DNA of 42,616 nucleotides, from positions 1-42,616 of the forward strand of contig CAMJBL010000018.1 in NCBI GenBank assembly GCA_946403845.1. The letters are read 5' to 3'. The notes under the pieces were generated by a model that made no database searches, was not told the origin of the DNA, and saw only the letters and a program-made list of their open reading frames with translations. This document shows, piece by piece, positions 1-8,888 of this stretch. Each line of letters begins with the position of its first letter. Position 1 is the first letter of the stretch. Source of the DNA: an uncultured Prevotella sp. Lineage in GTDB: Bacteria > Bacteroidota > Bacteroidia > Bacteroidales > Bacteroidaceae. The position numbers and the translations under genes are program-made.

Positions 1-48
1 ACGATTAAACAATGCTAAAATATGAACCAATTATTTGGTTTGCAACAT

Positions 49-214
49 AGAAGGGACAGGGGTATGACGGCTGCTATACCCCAGGTGCCCCCACGGCTAT
101 CCCAAATCCCAAGTAGAGGAAGCGCAACACCCTTAGGGTGTGGACTTCTACTATCTGCTTGGGGGCCGTCGTAAGCCTGATTCCGATTAGTAAGGGGAAC
201 ATACCCTTCTTCGT
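49..214 (+). ncRNA. Structured RNA candidate, rod-shaped, possibly 6S-like
   Basis: No convincing protein is encoded here, but the plus strand folds into a long rod. A closing stem pairs 49-55 with 204-210 (AGAAGGG/CCCTTCT). A side hairpin pairs 59-65 with 76-82 around a ten-base loop. Inner stems pair 87-92 with 161-166 and 112-117 with 147-152, and an apical hairpin pairs 128-132 with 136-140. A near-consensus -7 box (TTGGTTTG, 35-42; one mismatch to TAnnTTTG) would start transcription at about 48-49, exactly at the closing stem. A rod closed by the 5' end fits 6S RNA, but no diagnostic sequence was recognised. The end is a guess from the closing stem, and the transcript could run on through the next ORF to the terminator at 501-530. 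The identity is inference; the pairings are seen. Confidence 0.4.
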
Positions 215-240
215 GTTTATCAGGAACTGTCCATAGTAGT

Positions 241-495
241 ATGAGTATGAATGTGATAAAGAAACAACGTGACGGCATTTATAACGACCTGATTCAGGCC
301 GCCACAACACTCCAGCCTCTGAAGTCCCAACAGGGTGAAGAGGCTTACAAGAAAGAGGTTATCAAGGCCATGACCGACTATACCACGAACCTGAAGTCTG
401 GCAAAGAATATCAAGATTTCTGCCAGAAATGGGGATTAGATCAAGATGAGTTCATCGGTGAGATTTTAGAAAAAGCCATAGCTTCGATTGAATGA
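241..495 (+). CDS. Small hypothetical protein, 84 aa
   Basis: The family is not recognised. The product is a charged, soluble, probably helical protein with no signal peptide, membrane segment or cysteine cluster; its C-terminal half contains an acidic stretch (GLDQDEFIGEILEKA). Two in-frame ATGs at 241 and 247 are possible starts and neither has a clear ribosome binding site. The gene follows the structured RNA candidate by about 26 bases and is closed by a good intrinsic terminator at 501-530, which supports a real transcript ending here. It may share a transcript with the upstream RNA. Function unknown. Confidence 0.55.
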   Translation: MSMNVIKKQRDGIYNDLIQAATTLQPLKSQQGEEAYKKEVIKAMTDYTTNLKSGKEYQDFCQKWGLDQDEFIGEILEKAIASIE

Positions 496-500
496 AATGA

Positions 501-530
501 AAGCGCGACTCATCACGAGCCGCGCTTTTT
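501..530 (+). terminator. Intrinsic terminator after the small ORF
   Basis: The stem AGCGCG/CGCGCT is extended by CTC/GAG around a four-base loop and followed by five T, just after the stop codon at 493-495. On the minus strand the same stem is followed by a weaker T-rich run (TTTCATTT), so it might also stop leftward transcription from the orphan promoter at 609-616. Confidence 0.75.
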
Positions 531-608
531 CAGAACCTATTACTAACTAATTAACCAACTATTATTACTACTAACAACTAATCAAAGTATGTTTGAAAAA
601 CTCTGGTG

Positions 609-707
609 CAAAGGTACAATGAATTACCCTTGACCATGATAAGATTTGTTTCAATGATTATCAAAAATCGTTCACTGCAACAAATTTGTTAGCAATGAAC
701 GATTTTT
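609..707 (-). promoter_or_regulatory. Orphan fructan-locus promoter plus operator, pointing leftward
   Basis: On the minus strand a -7 box TACCTTTG occupies 616-609. Upstream lie the same elements found before susC and before the second GH32 gene: a direct-repeat element at 648-662, a second at 670-681, and an inverted half-site ending in AACGATTTTT at 698-707. The outer inverted repeat has arms 663-678 and 692-707 with one mismatch. Element spacing to the -7 box equals that at 14951-15049. No recognisable gene lies downstream: transcription would start at about 602 and run into the hairpin at 501-530. The palindrome lies 30 bases after the GH32 stop codon and ends in a T run, so it may also terminate the susC operon. 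Confidence 0.6.
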
Positions 708-736
708 AGTAGAATTATACTCGTACTTAAGTTCTG

Positions 737-2272
737 TTACTTCCAAATGGTATTCAATTGACGCACCTGAGCTTCATAAGATGCTCCAGAGATGGTCAAG
801 TTGTTATAGATGGACTTGGGGAATACGAGGTTAGTCATCGACATGGAGCCGTTCTGCGTAAATATTTCTATCGACGATTGATCGACAAATAAGTCGAGTG
901 TTACCGAAGTGCCTGACACATTGAGTGGTGCCTGTATTGATGGCACAGAGAATGTACCGTTGAAACTGCTCTGACCTGTAGCAGAGGTGCGATGAGTGGT
1001 CAACGTACGTGCAGAAGCATTGATATCAATCACATACTTCTCGTCAGAAGCATTACTGAGTGTGATGGTCGAACTTTGGTCGAGATTGAGGGTTATGCGC
1101 AGTTGATAGGCATCCTTCACATCGAGCGATGTGCCTGCAGACTGCCAATTCCCAGCTATCTTGTCAATCTCTTTTACAACAGTATTGGCCAATAACGGCT
1201 TCCCATCATATTCGATGAGTTTCAGTTCACGAGGCAAGGTCATTGCCGAACGCCAGGGAGAGCAGGGTACTGCACCTGCATATTGCCAGTTGTTCATCCA
1301 GCCGATCATAATCTTGCGGTCACCGGTGTTACTCCAGGTAACGCCTGCATAGTTGTCCATACCATAGTCGAGCCACAATGGATAATTGAGGGCATCTGCA
1401 GTGAAGGTTTTGCCGTCGAAATTACCCACGAAATACATCGTACCAGAACCGAGGATAGGACCACCAGGATTCACACTAACCAACAATACCCATTTGTTGC
1501 CAAGCTGAATCAAATCCGGGCACTCCCACTGAATGCTGGGCCTTCCAGCCAATTCCATGAAGAAGGTGCTTTGGTGAGTCCAGTTCTTCAAGTCGGGCGA
1601 ACTATAGAATTCCACGCCCATCTTCCAGCCTTTAGCCAAAGCCATAATCCACTGCTTGGTACCTTCATGCCAGAATACTTTAGGATCGCGCAGATTGTCA
1701 TCGTTATTCTTGATAACAGGATTGCCTGTGAAACGGGTAAAGTTCTTGCCACCGTCGTTACTATAGGCCAGGCTCTCCTGCTGCTTGCCGTCGCTACCAG
1801 CCGAAGTGTAAAGAGCCACCATCGTATTAGCTCCGAAACCAGCCGTATTATCCTTATCGATAACGGCCGAGCCAGAGAAAATATCACCAAGTTCGTCGCG
1901 TGTAAGAGCAACAGTCTGCTCTGTCCAGTGAATAAGGTCGGAAGAGGTAGCATGCCCCCACGACATGTTTCCCCAGTCGTTGCCTTGGGGATTAAACTGG
2001 TAGAAGAGATGATAGGTACCATCTACATAAACCATTCCGTTGGGATCGTTCATCCAGTTCTTGGCAGGCGTAAAGTGTATCTGAGGACGATAGAGCTCAT
2101 TGTAGCTGTTTTTAGTGGTTGGTTCTGACGGAGTCGTAGGCTGTTCAGGTTTCGGATCGTCGATAAGTGGGTTGTAGTCCTGTTTTGGTTCGTCTTTGCT
2201 ACAACCGGTAATGGCAGCCGTTATTATGACGGCCACCATTACGGATGATAATGAATGCTTAAACATACGCAT
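737..2272 (-). CDS. GH32 fructan hydrolase, surface lipoprotein
   Basis: This is a glycoside hydrolase family 32 enzyme (levanase, inulinase or fructanase), 511 aa from the ATG at 2272; the longer frame would need a TTG start. A signal peptide ends in a lipobox with Cys24, followed by an Asp/Pro/Glu/Thr-rich tether, which suggests export to the cell surface. The five-bladed propeller carries the GH32 motifs WMNDPNG (nucleophile Asp about 76), RDP (about 195-197) and WEC (acid/base Glu about 250). A beta-sandwich module fills residues 360-511. It is the last gene of the susC-susD-SGBP-GH32 unit, 22 bases after the SGBP gene. By analogy with the Bacteroides levan locus it would be the surface enzyme that shortens the polymer before import. 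Endo action and linkage (beta-2,6 or beta-2,1) cannot be read from sequence. Confidence 0.93.
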   Translation of the reverse strand: MRMFKHSLSSVMVAVIITAAITGCSKDEPKQDYNPLIDDPKPEQPTTPSEPTTKNSYNELYRPQIHFTPAKNWMNDPNGMVYVDGTYHLFYQFNPQGNDWGNMSWGHATSSDLIHWTEQTVALTRDELGDIFSGSAVIDKDNTAGFGANTMVALYTSAGSDGKQQESLAYSNDGGKNFTRFTGNPVIKNNDDNLRDPKVFWHEGTKQWIMALAKGWKMGVEFYSSPDLKNWTHQSTFFMELAGRPSIQWECPDLIQLGNKWVLLVSVNPGGPILGSGTMYFVGNFDGKTFTADALNYPLWLDYGMDNYAGVTWSNTGDRKIMIGWMNNWQYAGAVPCSPWRSAMTLPRELKLIEYDGKPLLANTVVKEIDKIAGNWQSAGTSLDVKDAYQLRITLNLDQSSTITLSNASDEKYVIDINASARTLTTHRTSATGQSSFNGTFSVPSIQAPLNVSGTSVTLDLFVDQSSIEIFTQNGSMSMTNLVFPKSIYNNLTISGASYEAQVRQLNTIWK

Positions 2273-2294
2273 TGTTATCAATTATTCATTACTA

Positions 2295-3791
2295 CTAACG
2301 TGTCTTTAGATATTCAAGAGAGTTCTTAGCCAGAGTCAGCACATTGTCCTGATAGATATTATTCTTCGGATGAGCGCTCTTGTCGGGTGTGCCATCGGCG
2401 TTCTTCATAGAGAACTCGCAGCCACCGTTACCGATGCAGAGCAGTGTGCCCTTGAATTCGGTATTGCCCTGCTGAGCCTCCCAGACATTCATCTGGCTAA
2501 CCCACCATATCTGGCTGTCCCATGTGCCAAGCGGATAAACACCGTAGGTTTGGGTGCACTGTGTGTAGCAGGCCTCTTCAGTGTTGCCAATACCGGTCCA
2601 GAGTGATGGCAGATTGAAGAACAGACAGTTGTGATCTTCAGTCCAACCCGGGCCCTTAAAGGCAATGAGCTTGGTGTCAGGAGTCGTCTCCACTTCCAAT
2701 CCCTTGTAGATAGGATGCGTTGAGTGGTCCTTCTTGAACTTATGGTCAGGATTGAGTTCTACGGCCATACGCCAAACGTCGTTGTTGATACCTCCAAAGC
2801 CTGTACCGATAGCACGGTCGTTGCCCTTCATCTCGTCGAGACTGATACGGCCCAGATGTCCTGCATAAACGGTGGCATGACTCCACAACAGCATGCTTCC
2901 ACCCTCTTTGTACCAATCCTTGATAATAGGTGTAGCAGCCTCTACTACTTCAGGCATAGCAAATACTTCGCCCTCGCCTACTCCCTCAAGGTCGCGCATC
3001 CAGAAGAGCACACGGTATGGATCAACATCGTCGATACTCTTGATATCGCCGAAGTATACATACTTGGCAGTCGGATAGGTCTCGTGCAGCCACAGCCATG
3101 CTGAAGCCTCATCATCATCACCCTTCTCAATCAGTTCCTCAGGTGTTGCATAGATGCTCAGGAAACCAATAGCGGTTTTACCTATTCGGAGTGAAGACTT
3201 TGTGGATAGTGAGGTACCTTTCTCATTCTTTGCTACGAGGGTTACTTCCCAAGTGTCGCCAGTCTGTACATCGCTGATAACATAGCTGGTAGCTGATCCA
3301 CTCAGTGTTTCATTAATCGTCTTCTTACCATTGGTGGCGGTAAAGAGAATGCTCGAAGCATCAGCTGTCTTATTCCACTCTACCAGCGCATCGTAGCCAC
3401 CTGCCTTATCTACCTGACGCATCTGTACACCACTGATGCTGGTAGCACCTTCGCGGGTATAGCTCTTGATCACACCAGTAGAGATGTTGGTTCCATCAGT
3501 ATACTTGAACACATACTCAAACGGAACGTTTGTAGGCACATTCTTATGAGTAAAGCTGTTTCCGCTAACCGTTTCACTGCTCGAAACGGTTCCGTTGCGA
3601 TAAATCGTCACTCGCATCTGACTGCCTTGTGACGGCCATGTCCAAACATAATCGTCGCCGGTAAGCTGACCTGTAATCTGTGCGGCATCGGGAGCTGAGA
3701 GCTTCATGGCCTCGCGGTCGATGTCCTTATCCTGACAAGCGGTCAGGATAAGTGCGAACATCGCCATTATAATGAATGATATCTTTTTCAT
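2295..3791 (-). CDS. Surface glycan-binding lipoprotein of the fructan locus (SusE position)
   Basis: A lipoprotein of 498 aa from the ATG at 3791, with signal peptide and lipobox Cys at about residue 19. Residues 25-205 look like two Ig/FN3-like beta-sandwich repeats. The C-terminal part (about 210-498) is rich in Trp and aromatic residues and resembles DUF4960-type proteins; this family assignment is from memory of the Bacteroides levan SGBP and is only moderately sure. Its position straight after susD is where a SusE/SGBP gene normally lies. The expected role is to bind fructan at the cell surface and pass it to the SusC/SusD complex. No catalytic motif was recognised. The C-terminal half could be an inactive enzyme-like fold, which would need structure prediction. 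Confidence 0.8.
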   Translation of the reverse strand: MKKISFIIMAMFALILTACQDKDIDREAMKLSAPDAAQITGQLTGDDYVWTWPSQGSQMRVTIYRNGTVSSSETVSGNSFTHKNVPTNVPFEYVFKYTDGTNISTGVIKSYTREGATSISGVQMRQVDKAGGYDALVEWNKTADASSILFTATNGKKTINETLSGSATSYVISDVQTGDTWEVTLVAKNEKGTSLSTKSSLRIGKTAIGFLSIYATPEELIEKGDDDEASAWLWLHETYPTAKYVYFGDIKSIDDVDPYRVLFWMRDLEGVGEGEVFAMPEVVEAATPIIKDWYKEGGSMLLWSHATVYAGHLGRISLDEMKGNDRAIGTGFGGINNDVWRMAVELNPDHKFKKDHSTHPIYKGLEVETTPDTKLIAFKGPGWTEDHNCLFFNLPSLWTGIGNTEEACYTQCTQTYGVYPLGTWDSQIWWVSQMNVWEAQQGNTEFKGTLLCIGNGGCEFSMKNADGTPDKSAHPKNNIYQDNVLTLAKNSLEYLKTR

Positions 3792-3800
3792 AACGCAATA

Positions 3801-3838
3801 ATTATCAATTATCAATTTTCAATTATCAATTTAATTAT
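3801..3838. repeat. AT-rich short repeat in the susD/SGBP spacer
   Basis: Copies of ATTATCAATT and variants are repeated through the spacer and run over the susD stop codon (3831-3833). Similar bases recur near 2277-2289. The repeat is low complexity and probably arises by slippage; no function is visible. Confidence 0.6.
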
Positions 3839-5573
3839 ATCCCTTGTTCTGGGTATAGAGACCAGGCACATAGTAGAGCTGGATATAAGGCAGAGGGAAG
3901 TACTCGTTCTTGCCGGCTGTGAAGTGGGCATCCTTGTAGTACTGTGCGTAAGTCTGCTTCTCGTACACCACGTCCTTTTCAGTTTCGAAGAAATTGTTCA
4001 GCGTCTGAGAGGCAATACCCCAACGACGGAGGTCGAAGTAACGGCCGTTCTCCATAGCCAGTTCCAGACGGCGCTCCCACTGTAGGCACTGACGAGCCTT
4101 CTCCTTCGTGCTGAAATAGCTGGAGGGATAGAGTGCGATCTCGCACTGGTTGGCAGCATAAGAGATGTGCTTGGCAACAGAGTTCTTGGCACGCTGACGA
4201 ATATCGTTGATAATCGTACGGGCCTCTTCCAGCTGGTTGGTCTCGACAAGAGCCTCAGCACGCATCAGCATCACATCAGTATAGCGGAATACGTAGTCGT
4301 TCATGACGAAAGCCTGCCAAGGCATATCATAAGTCTCGCCCTTGCTACGCTGCGGCACTTCCTTCAAAGAGGCATAGTAACCATAGGTATTGGGAGTACG
4401 TGAGTTGTCCTTAGTCATCGTGAATTCCGTTTCATACTTGTATGGGAAGGTTGGCATGCCAACTGTATGGAAAAGACGTGGATCCCACTTCTGTGCATTG
4501 GGCACACCATTGGTAGGATAGGCCGTTTCCTTGTTATAGTCGTCAAACATGGGCAGACCATCCTTGGTCTTGAAGGCGTTCACCAGATTCTGTGTGGGCT
4601 TGTGGAAATCCCATCCGCACGACCAGATGCCCCAGCAACCATTCAGCATATTACTCCAGTTGCCACGTCCGTAGAGTGTATTGTCATCCTGATAGTCAGA
4701 GTGCTGGACTGCAAAAATGCTCTCCTTCGAGTTCTTGTACTCAGGCAGGAAGATGTCACCAAAGTCCTCCAGATAGCCATAGCTTGAGTTCTCGACCTCC
4801 TTCGTATATTTCAGCACTTCCTGCATATACTGGGCATTGATATGGCTAACGCCCGTATTAGCCTCATAGCCGTCACCCCAGGCGAGGGTGAGATAACACT
4901 TTGCCAGATAGGCAGCAGCAGCAATCTTATTGGCTCGTCCGCCATCAGCCTGTGAAACGGGCAGAACATCGTAAGCGGCCTTGAAATCGGCAATGATCTT
5001 CTCCATCAGCTCCTGATGCGTAAACTCGTCATTACGAGTCTGCTCCTCAGAGTGATTCTTATACACTTCCTCATCGACCCAGGGTACCTGGTTCCACATC
5101 TGAACGAGTTTGAAATAGAAGTGGGCACGGAGGAAACGGACCTCACCCTCGCGGATGGCCTTGGTAGCTGCACCTAACTTATCATCACCATAGTTATCGA
5201 GCGATACCAATGCACGGTTACAACGGCTGATAGAGCAATAGAAGTGATACCACAACTCGTCCATGTGGTCGGGTGTAGAAGCAGTCAGGGTAGACCAGAC
5301 CTCTACAGGGTGGTAGTTTGTATCAGTGGTTCCTGAACCGCCCTTCATGGCATCGTCGGAAGAAACATCGCCGTAGGGCCAGAGGTTAAACGGATAAGTG
5401 TACCAGTCGTCGCCAAGCTTGGCATAAGCAGCAGTCACCATCTCATCGGGCTGACTCATGGCCAGATCCTCGCTGATGACGCCCTTAGGATCTACATCTA
5501 TGAAATCGTTGCATGAAGTCAGCGTACCGCAAACGATCAGACCTGCGCATATAGCTTTATATATTGTCTTCAT
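3831..5573 (-). CDS. susD: SusD-like fructan-binding outer membrane lipoprotein
   Basis: The SusD-family lid of the SusC transporter, 580 aa from the ATG at 5573, chosen because it starts directly at the signal peptide; an upstream ATG at 5600 adds nine residues. Lipobox Cys about 21 (GTLTSCND) predicts anchoring on the outer membrane. The N-terminal half is helical (TPR-like), with the usual SusD pattern of aromatic and Asn-rich segments. The C-terminal half has the family's characteristic 'MRAEALVETNQ' and 'WERRLELAMENGRYFDLRRWG' type segments near residues 440-530. It lies 57 bases after susC, separated by an 8-bp tandem repeat. It would bind fructo-oligosaccharides at the surface and close over the SusC barrel during import. 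Confidence 0.95.
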   Translation of the reverse strand: MKTIYKAICAGLIVCGTLTSCNDFIDVDPKGVISEDLAMSQPDEMVTAAYAKLGDDWYTYPFNLWPYGDVSSDDAMKGGSGTTDTNYHPVEVWSTLTASTPDHMDELWYHFYCSISRCNRALVSLDNYGDDKLGAATKAIREGEVRFLRAHFYFKLVQMWNQVPWVDEEVYKNHSEEQTRNDEFTHQELMEKIIADFKAAYDVLPVSQADGGRANKIAAAAYLAKCYLTLAWGDGYEANTGVSHINAQYMQEVLKYTKEVENSSYGYLEDFGDIFLPEYKNSKESIFAVQHSDYQDDNTLYGRGNWSNMLNGCWGIWSCGWDFHKPTQNLVNAFKTKDGLPMFDDYNKETAYPTNGVPNAQKWDPRLFHTVGMPTFPYKYETEFTMTKDNSRTPNTYGYYASLKEVPQRSKGETYDMPWQAFVMNDYVFRYTDVMLMRAEALVETNQLEEARTIINDIRQRAKNSVAKHISYAANQCEIALYPSSYFSTKEKARQCLQWERRLELAMENGRYFDLRRWGIASQTLNNFFETEKDVVYEKQTYAQYYKDAHFTAGKNEYFPLPYIQLYYVPGLYTQNKGYN

Positions 5574-5595
5574 AATCTTTTCTTGTTTTATTATT

Positions 5596-5627
5596 TTCAA
5601 TTCTTCAATTCTTCAATTTTTCAATTT
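5596..5627. repeat. Four tandem 8-bp units in the susC/susD spacer
   Basis: TTCAATTC, TTCAATTC, TTCAATTT and TTCAATTT follow each other without gaps between the susC stop and the susD start. The copy number could vary by slippage and change the spacer length. No promoter box was seen inside. Confidence 0.75.
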
Positions 5628-5629
5628 TC

Positions 5630-8600
5630 CTAGAACGAAGTTTGTATTCCAAATGACAGGCTTGTGCTGTTCGGATACATCCAACGTGGATTCTCAGGGT
5701 CAGAGCAGGTCAGCGAACTACTCTTTACAGTGAGCAGATTATGACCAGCGATATATACACGTGCACTTGTCATGTTCAGCTTGCCTATAAGACTCTTTGG
5801 CAAGTTGTAACCGATCTGTACCTGACGGAGCTTAGCGTATGAGCCGTTCTCAACAAAGTAGGTAGAAGTACGATTCTCGTTACCGACGTTGTTGGTTGTC
5901 AGAGCGGGAATGCTGCTGCCTGTATTAGCTGTGGTCCAAGCGTCGAGCATACGATTACCCTTGTTAGAACCTGCATCGGTGATGCTGTAGAAGTCTGTCT
6001 GGAACTTCTGGTCGTTGTAAACATCCTGACCAGCTACACCCTGCCAGAACATATTGAAGTCGAAGTCCTTATAGCTGAGATCAACATTCAGACCCCAAGA
6101 GAAGTTGGGTACCGGACTGAAGATCCAGGTCTGGTCTTGCTCGTTGATGATACCATTACCGTCGAGGTCGGCATACTTCAGACCACCTACGCGGGCGTTC
6201 TCTTGGCCGCTGGCCAGCACCTCTTCACGATTCTGGAAGAGACCATCAACCACATAACCTACGATTGATCCGTAAGGACGGCCTGACTCGACGAGATTTT
6301 CCTTGGCGGTGTGAACATACGAACCAGTCGTGGTCTCAGGCAAATAGGTTACCTTAGAACGATAGAAGTCCACGTTTCCATTGATGTTATACTGCAGACC
6401 ATATTCGGTAGTGTGACGATAGCCGAGAGACAACTCCATACCCCAGTTCTGCAGGCTGGGACCGTTAAGCCAGCTGGCGCCACCCTCACCCATCGAACCA
6501 AGATAAGCCGGATTAATCAGCATATCCTTTACCTTTTTAATATAGGTATCAAATGTACCATAGATTGAACTGCCCAGGAAACGGAAGTCGAGACCGGCAT
6601 TCCACTGCTCTGTGGTTTCCCACTTCAGGTCGTTGTTCTGAGCCTGTGTAGCACGGAATCCAGAGGGGAAGATACCGCTGCCCTGAAGTGCGAGGTCGTA
6701 AGCGGTTGACTCGTTGCGACCACCGCCATAGGTAGCAGCATAGAGGCCGTAGCGGGCATAGTTAGAGATTGCCTGGTTACCAGTCTGTCCCCAAGAAGCA
6801 CGGATCTTCAGGTCATCGATCCAATCCTGACCCAGATGCTGTGAGATACGATAACCGAGCGTAGCAGCAGGGAAGGTACCATAGCGGTTGTTCTCACCGA
6901 AGCGGCTTGATCCGTCATGACGGATAGTAAATGAAGCAAGTACCAAATCTCTGTAATTATAGTCAACCTTACCGAAGAATGATACAAGGTTGTAGCCTTC
7001 CTGGATACCATTTGCACGCTGAGTGCCTGTAGCGGCATCGGGATACATATAGTCGTAGTTCTCAAGTGCGAACATCTGTGCATAAGCATTTGAACTATCT
7101 GTCACGTCTCTGTGGAGCTCAATACCACCAAGGAGGATGAACGAGTGATCAACACCGATGTTGAAGTTATAGTTGGCTGTGTTTGACCATGTCCACTTGG
7201 TAGAGGTCTTGGCACCCATGCTGGCCGAAGGTGTTGAGTTGTTAACTACATCTGAATGCCATGTATAGGTCACGCTATGAATATTCTCTGACCACAAGTC
7301 GAGACCGAAGTTAGAGCGAAGCAACAATCCCTTGATGGGTTCGACGTTAACGAATGCGTTACCGAATATACGCCACATCTTCAAACGGTTGTCGCGGTTG
7401 TGATAAAGTTCACGCAGAGGATTCTGGCGGTCACTCATGCCACCAACAGGACCAGAGAAGGTAACACCATCCTCTTCGTAAAGGGGTACTGTAGGAGCCA
7501 TTTTCAGAGCATTCTCCAAAGGCTGACAGTCAACCTGGTTAGAATAGGTGATAGTAGCGTTCTCACCCACTGTGATCAGCTTGTTGACCTTGAAACTGGT
7601 GTTGATACGACCTGAGAAACTCTCAAAGTCGGTATATTTCAGAATACCTGCGTTTTTCTTGTAGCCGAAAGAGACAAGAGCCGAAGATTTTTCAGTAGCA
7701 TTAGATAGCGACAGGTCGTAGTTCTGTGAGAAACCAGTGCGAGAAATCGCATCGAGCCAGTCGGTGTCACTGAAACGCATGGTGCGCTTAGAGTTAATGT
7801 AACCGTCATACAGACCATTGACTGTGAAGTTACGCATCTGACCTGTGGCAGGGTCATAGGCACTAATAGGCGTACCTGCAGCGGCATTAAGAGTTAGACC
7901 GTAGTTGTTTGCATATTGTTCAGGATCAAGGCCATCATTCATGGCTGCCTGAGCCATTGAAGTGGCATACTCTGCGGTGTTGGCCAGTTTCATCATGGTC
8001 TGAGAGTTGTAGAACTGAGCAGTCAGGTTGGCAGAGAAGTCAACTTTAACTTTGTCGCCCTTCTTACCACTGCGGGTGGTGATGATGATGACACCGTTAG
8101 CAGCACGGCTTCCGTAAATAGAAGCAGAGGCGGCATCCTTCAACACCTGCATTGATTCGATATCGTTCATGTTCAAGGTGTTCAAGTTCGTCGTTGTTGG
8201 CACACCGTCGATAACGAACAGGGGATCTTGCGACGAATTGAACGAACCGATACCACGGATACGAACGGTACCTGCACCTACAGGCGAGCCGTTGCTGGTA
8301 ATGGTCATACCTGGCACTTTACCCTGCAGGGCTCGCATTGGGTCGGTGTCTGATGATGTCTTCAGGTCTTTTGTTTCTACAACTGACACAGAACCTGTCA
8401 GGTCTGCCTTACGCTGGGTTTGGTAACCCGTTACCACAATTTCTGTCAATTCCTTGGCATTGTCCTTCAGTGTCACCTGCATGCCATTTTGGGCGGGCTG
8501 TTCTTGTGTCTCAAAGCCGATATAGGAGAAGACGAGTGTCTTTCCTGCTGCGACTTTAATCTTGAAGTTACCGTCGAAATCAGTAATCGTACCGTTCGAC

Positions 8601-8743
8601 GTTCCTTTTTCCATTACTGTGGCACCGATAATGGTTTCGCCTGTAGCATCAACCACGGTACCACTAATCTCAGCTTGCGCGTACATTATTGTACTCACAA
8701 GAGCGAGCGTCAGGCTCAGTAGCAGTCTTTTCATTTCTTTCAT
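5630..8743 (-). CDS. susC: SusC-like TonB-dependent fructan transporter
   Basis: A TonB-dependent outer membrane transporter of 1037 aa, a normal length for SusC. In order it has a signal peptide (to about residue 24), a CarboxypepD_reg-like domain (about 25-110), a TonB-box region before ITEIVVTGYQ-like sequence, a plug domain (about 115-240) with the SusC signature LKDAASASIYGSRAANGVI, and a long beta-barrel ending in a C-terminal aromatic residue (Phe). Starts at 8743 and 8734 are both possible. A -7 box at 8784-8791 and operator elements at 8824-8883 lie upstream. It heads the susC-susD-SGBP-GH32 unit and would import oligosaccharides made by the surface GH32. Confidence 0.96.
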   Translation of the reverse strand: MKEMKRLLLSLTLALVSTIMYAQAEISGTVVDATGETIIGATVMEKGTSNGTITDFDGNFKIKVAAGKTLVFSYIGFETQEQPAQNGMQVTLKDNAKELTEIVVTGYQTQRKADLTGSVSVVETKDLKTSSDTDPMRALQGKVPGMTITSNGSPVGAGTVRIRGIGSFNSSQDPLFVIDGVPTTTNLNTLNMNDIESMQVLKDAASASIYGSRAANGVIIITTRSGKKGDKVKVDFSANLTAQFYNSQTMMKLANTAEYATSMAQAAMNDGLDPEQYANNYGLTLNAAAGTPISAYDPATGQMRNFTVNGLYDGYINSKRTMRFSDTDWLDAISRTGFSQNYDLSLSNATEKSSALVSFGYKKNAGILKYTDFESFSGRINTSFKVNKLITVGENATITYSNQVDCQPLENALKMAPTVPLYEEDGVTFSGPVGGMSDRQNPLRELYHNRDNRLKMWRIFGNAFVNVEPIKGLLLRSNFGLDLWSENIHSVTYTWHSDVVNNSTPSASMGAKTSTKWTWSNTANYNFNIGVDHSFILLGGIELHRDVTDSSNAYAQMFALENYDYMYPDAATGTQRANGIQEGYNLVSFFGKVDYNYRDLVLASFTIRHDGSSRFGENNRYGTFPAATLGYRISQHLGQDWIDDLKIRASWGQTGNQAISNYARYGLYAATYGGGRNESTAYDLALQGSGIFPSGFRATQAQNNDLKWETTEQWNAGLDFRFLGSSIYGTFDTYIKKVKDMLINPAYLGSMGEGGASWLNGPSLQNWGMELSLGYRHTTEYGLQYNINGNVDFYRSKVTYLPETTTGSYVHTAKENLVESGRPYGSIVGYVVDGLFQNREEVLASGQENARVGGLKYADLDGNGIINEQDQTWIFSPVPNFSWGLNVDLSYKDFDFNMFWQGVAGQDVYNDQKFQTDFYSITDAGSNKGNRMLDAWTTANTGSSIPALTTNNVGNENRTSTYFVENGSYAKLRQVQIGYNLPKSLIGKLNMTSARVYIAGHNLLTVKSSSLTCSDPENPRWMYPNSTSLSFGIQTSF

Positions 8744-8783
8744 TGTTTGTTACTTTTGGGGTTTGTACTTAAAATTTCTGTTG

Positions 8784-8883
8784 CAAAAGTACAAACTAAA
8801 GATGTGTTGGTGTTTAAAATATCGTTCATCGCACCCCAAATTTGTTTCAATGTAACATATTTGCGATGAAATGAACGATTTTT
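8784..8883 (-). promoter_or_regulatory. susC promoter with three operator elements
   Basis: The -7 box TACTTTTG is at 8791-8784, placing the start of transcription at about 8777. Upstream are GTTCATCGCACC (8824-8835), GTTTCAATGTAAC (8844-8856) and an inverted half-site GAACGATTTTT (8873-8883). The last base of the middle element is 65 bp from the -7 box, exactly as at the other two sites. The inverted repeat is less perfect here than at 663-707 and 15005-15049. It also sits directly after the regulator's stop codon. Confidence 0.6.
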
Positions 8884-8888
8884 GTTAA

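Noticed and set aside
49..214. tmRNA, RNase P RNA or SRP RNA
   Set aside because: No tRNA-like TpsiC arm, no GAGGAAAGTCC-type RNase P core and no SRP tetraloop region were seen.
663..707. The inverted repeats near 663-707, 8836-8883 and 15005-15049 read only as rho-independent terminators
   Set aside because: The copy at 15005-15049 lies between divergent genes, and all three share element spacing to -7 boxes. A double role is possible at the first two sites.
1283..2128. A 281-codon plus-strand open frame
   Set aside because: It lies wholly opposite the GH32 gene, which has all family motifs; the frame has no recognisable domain.
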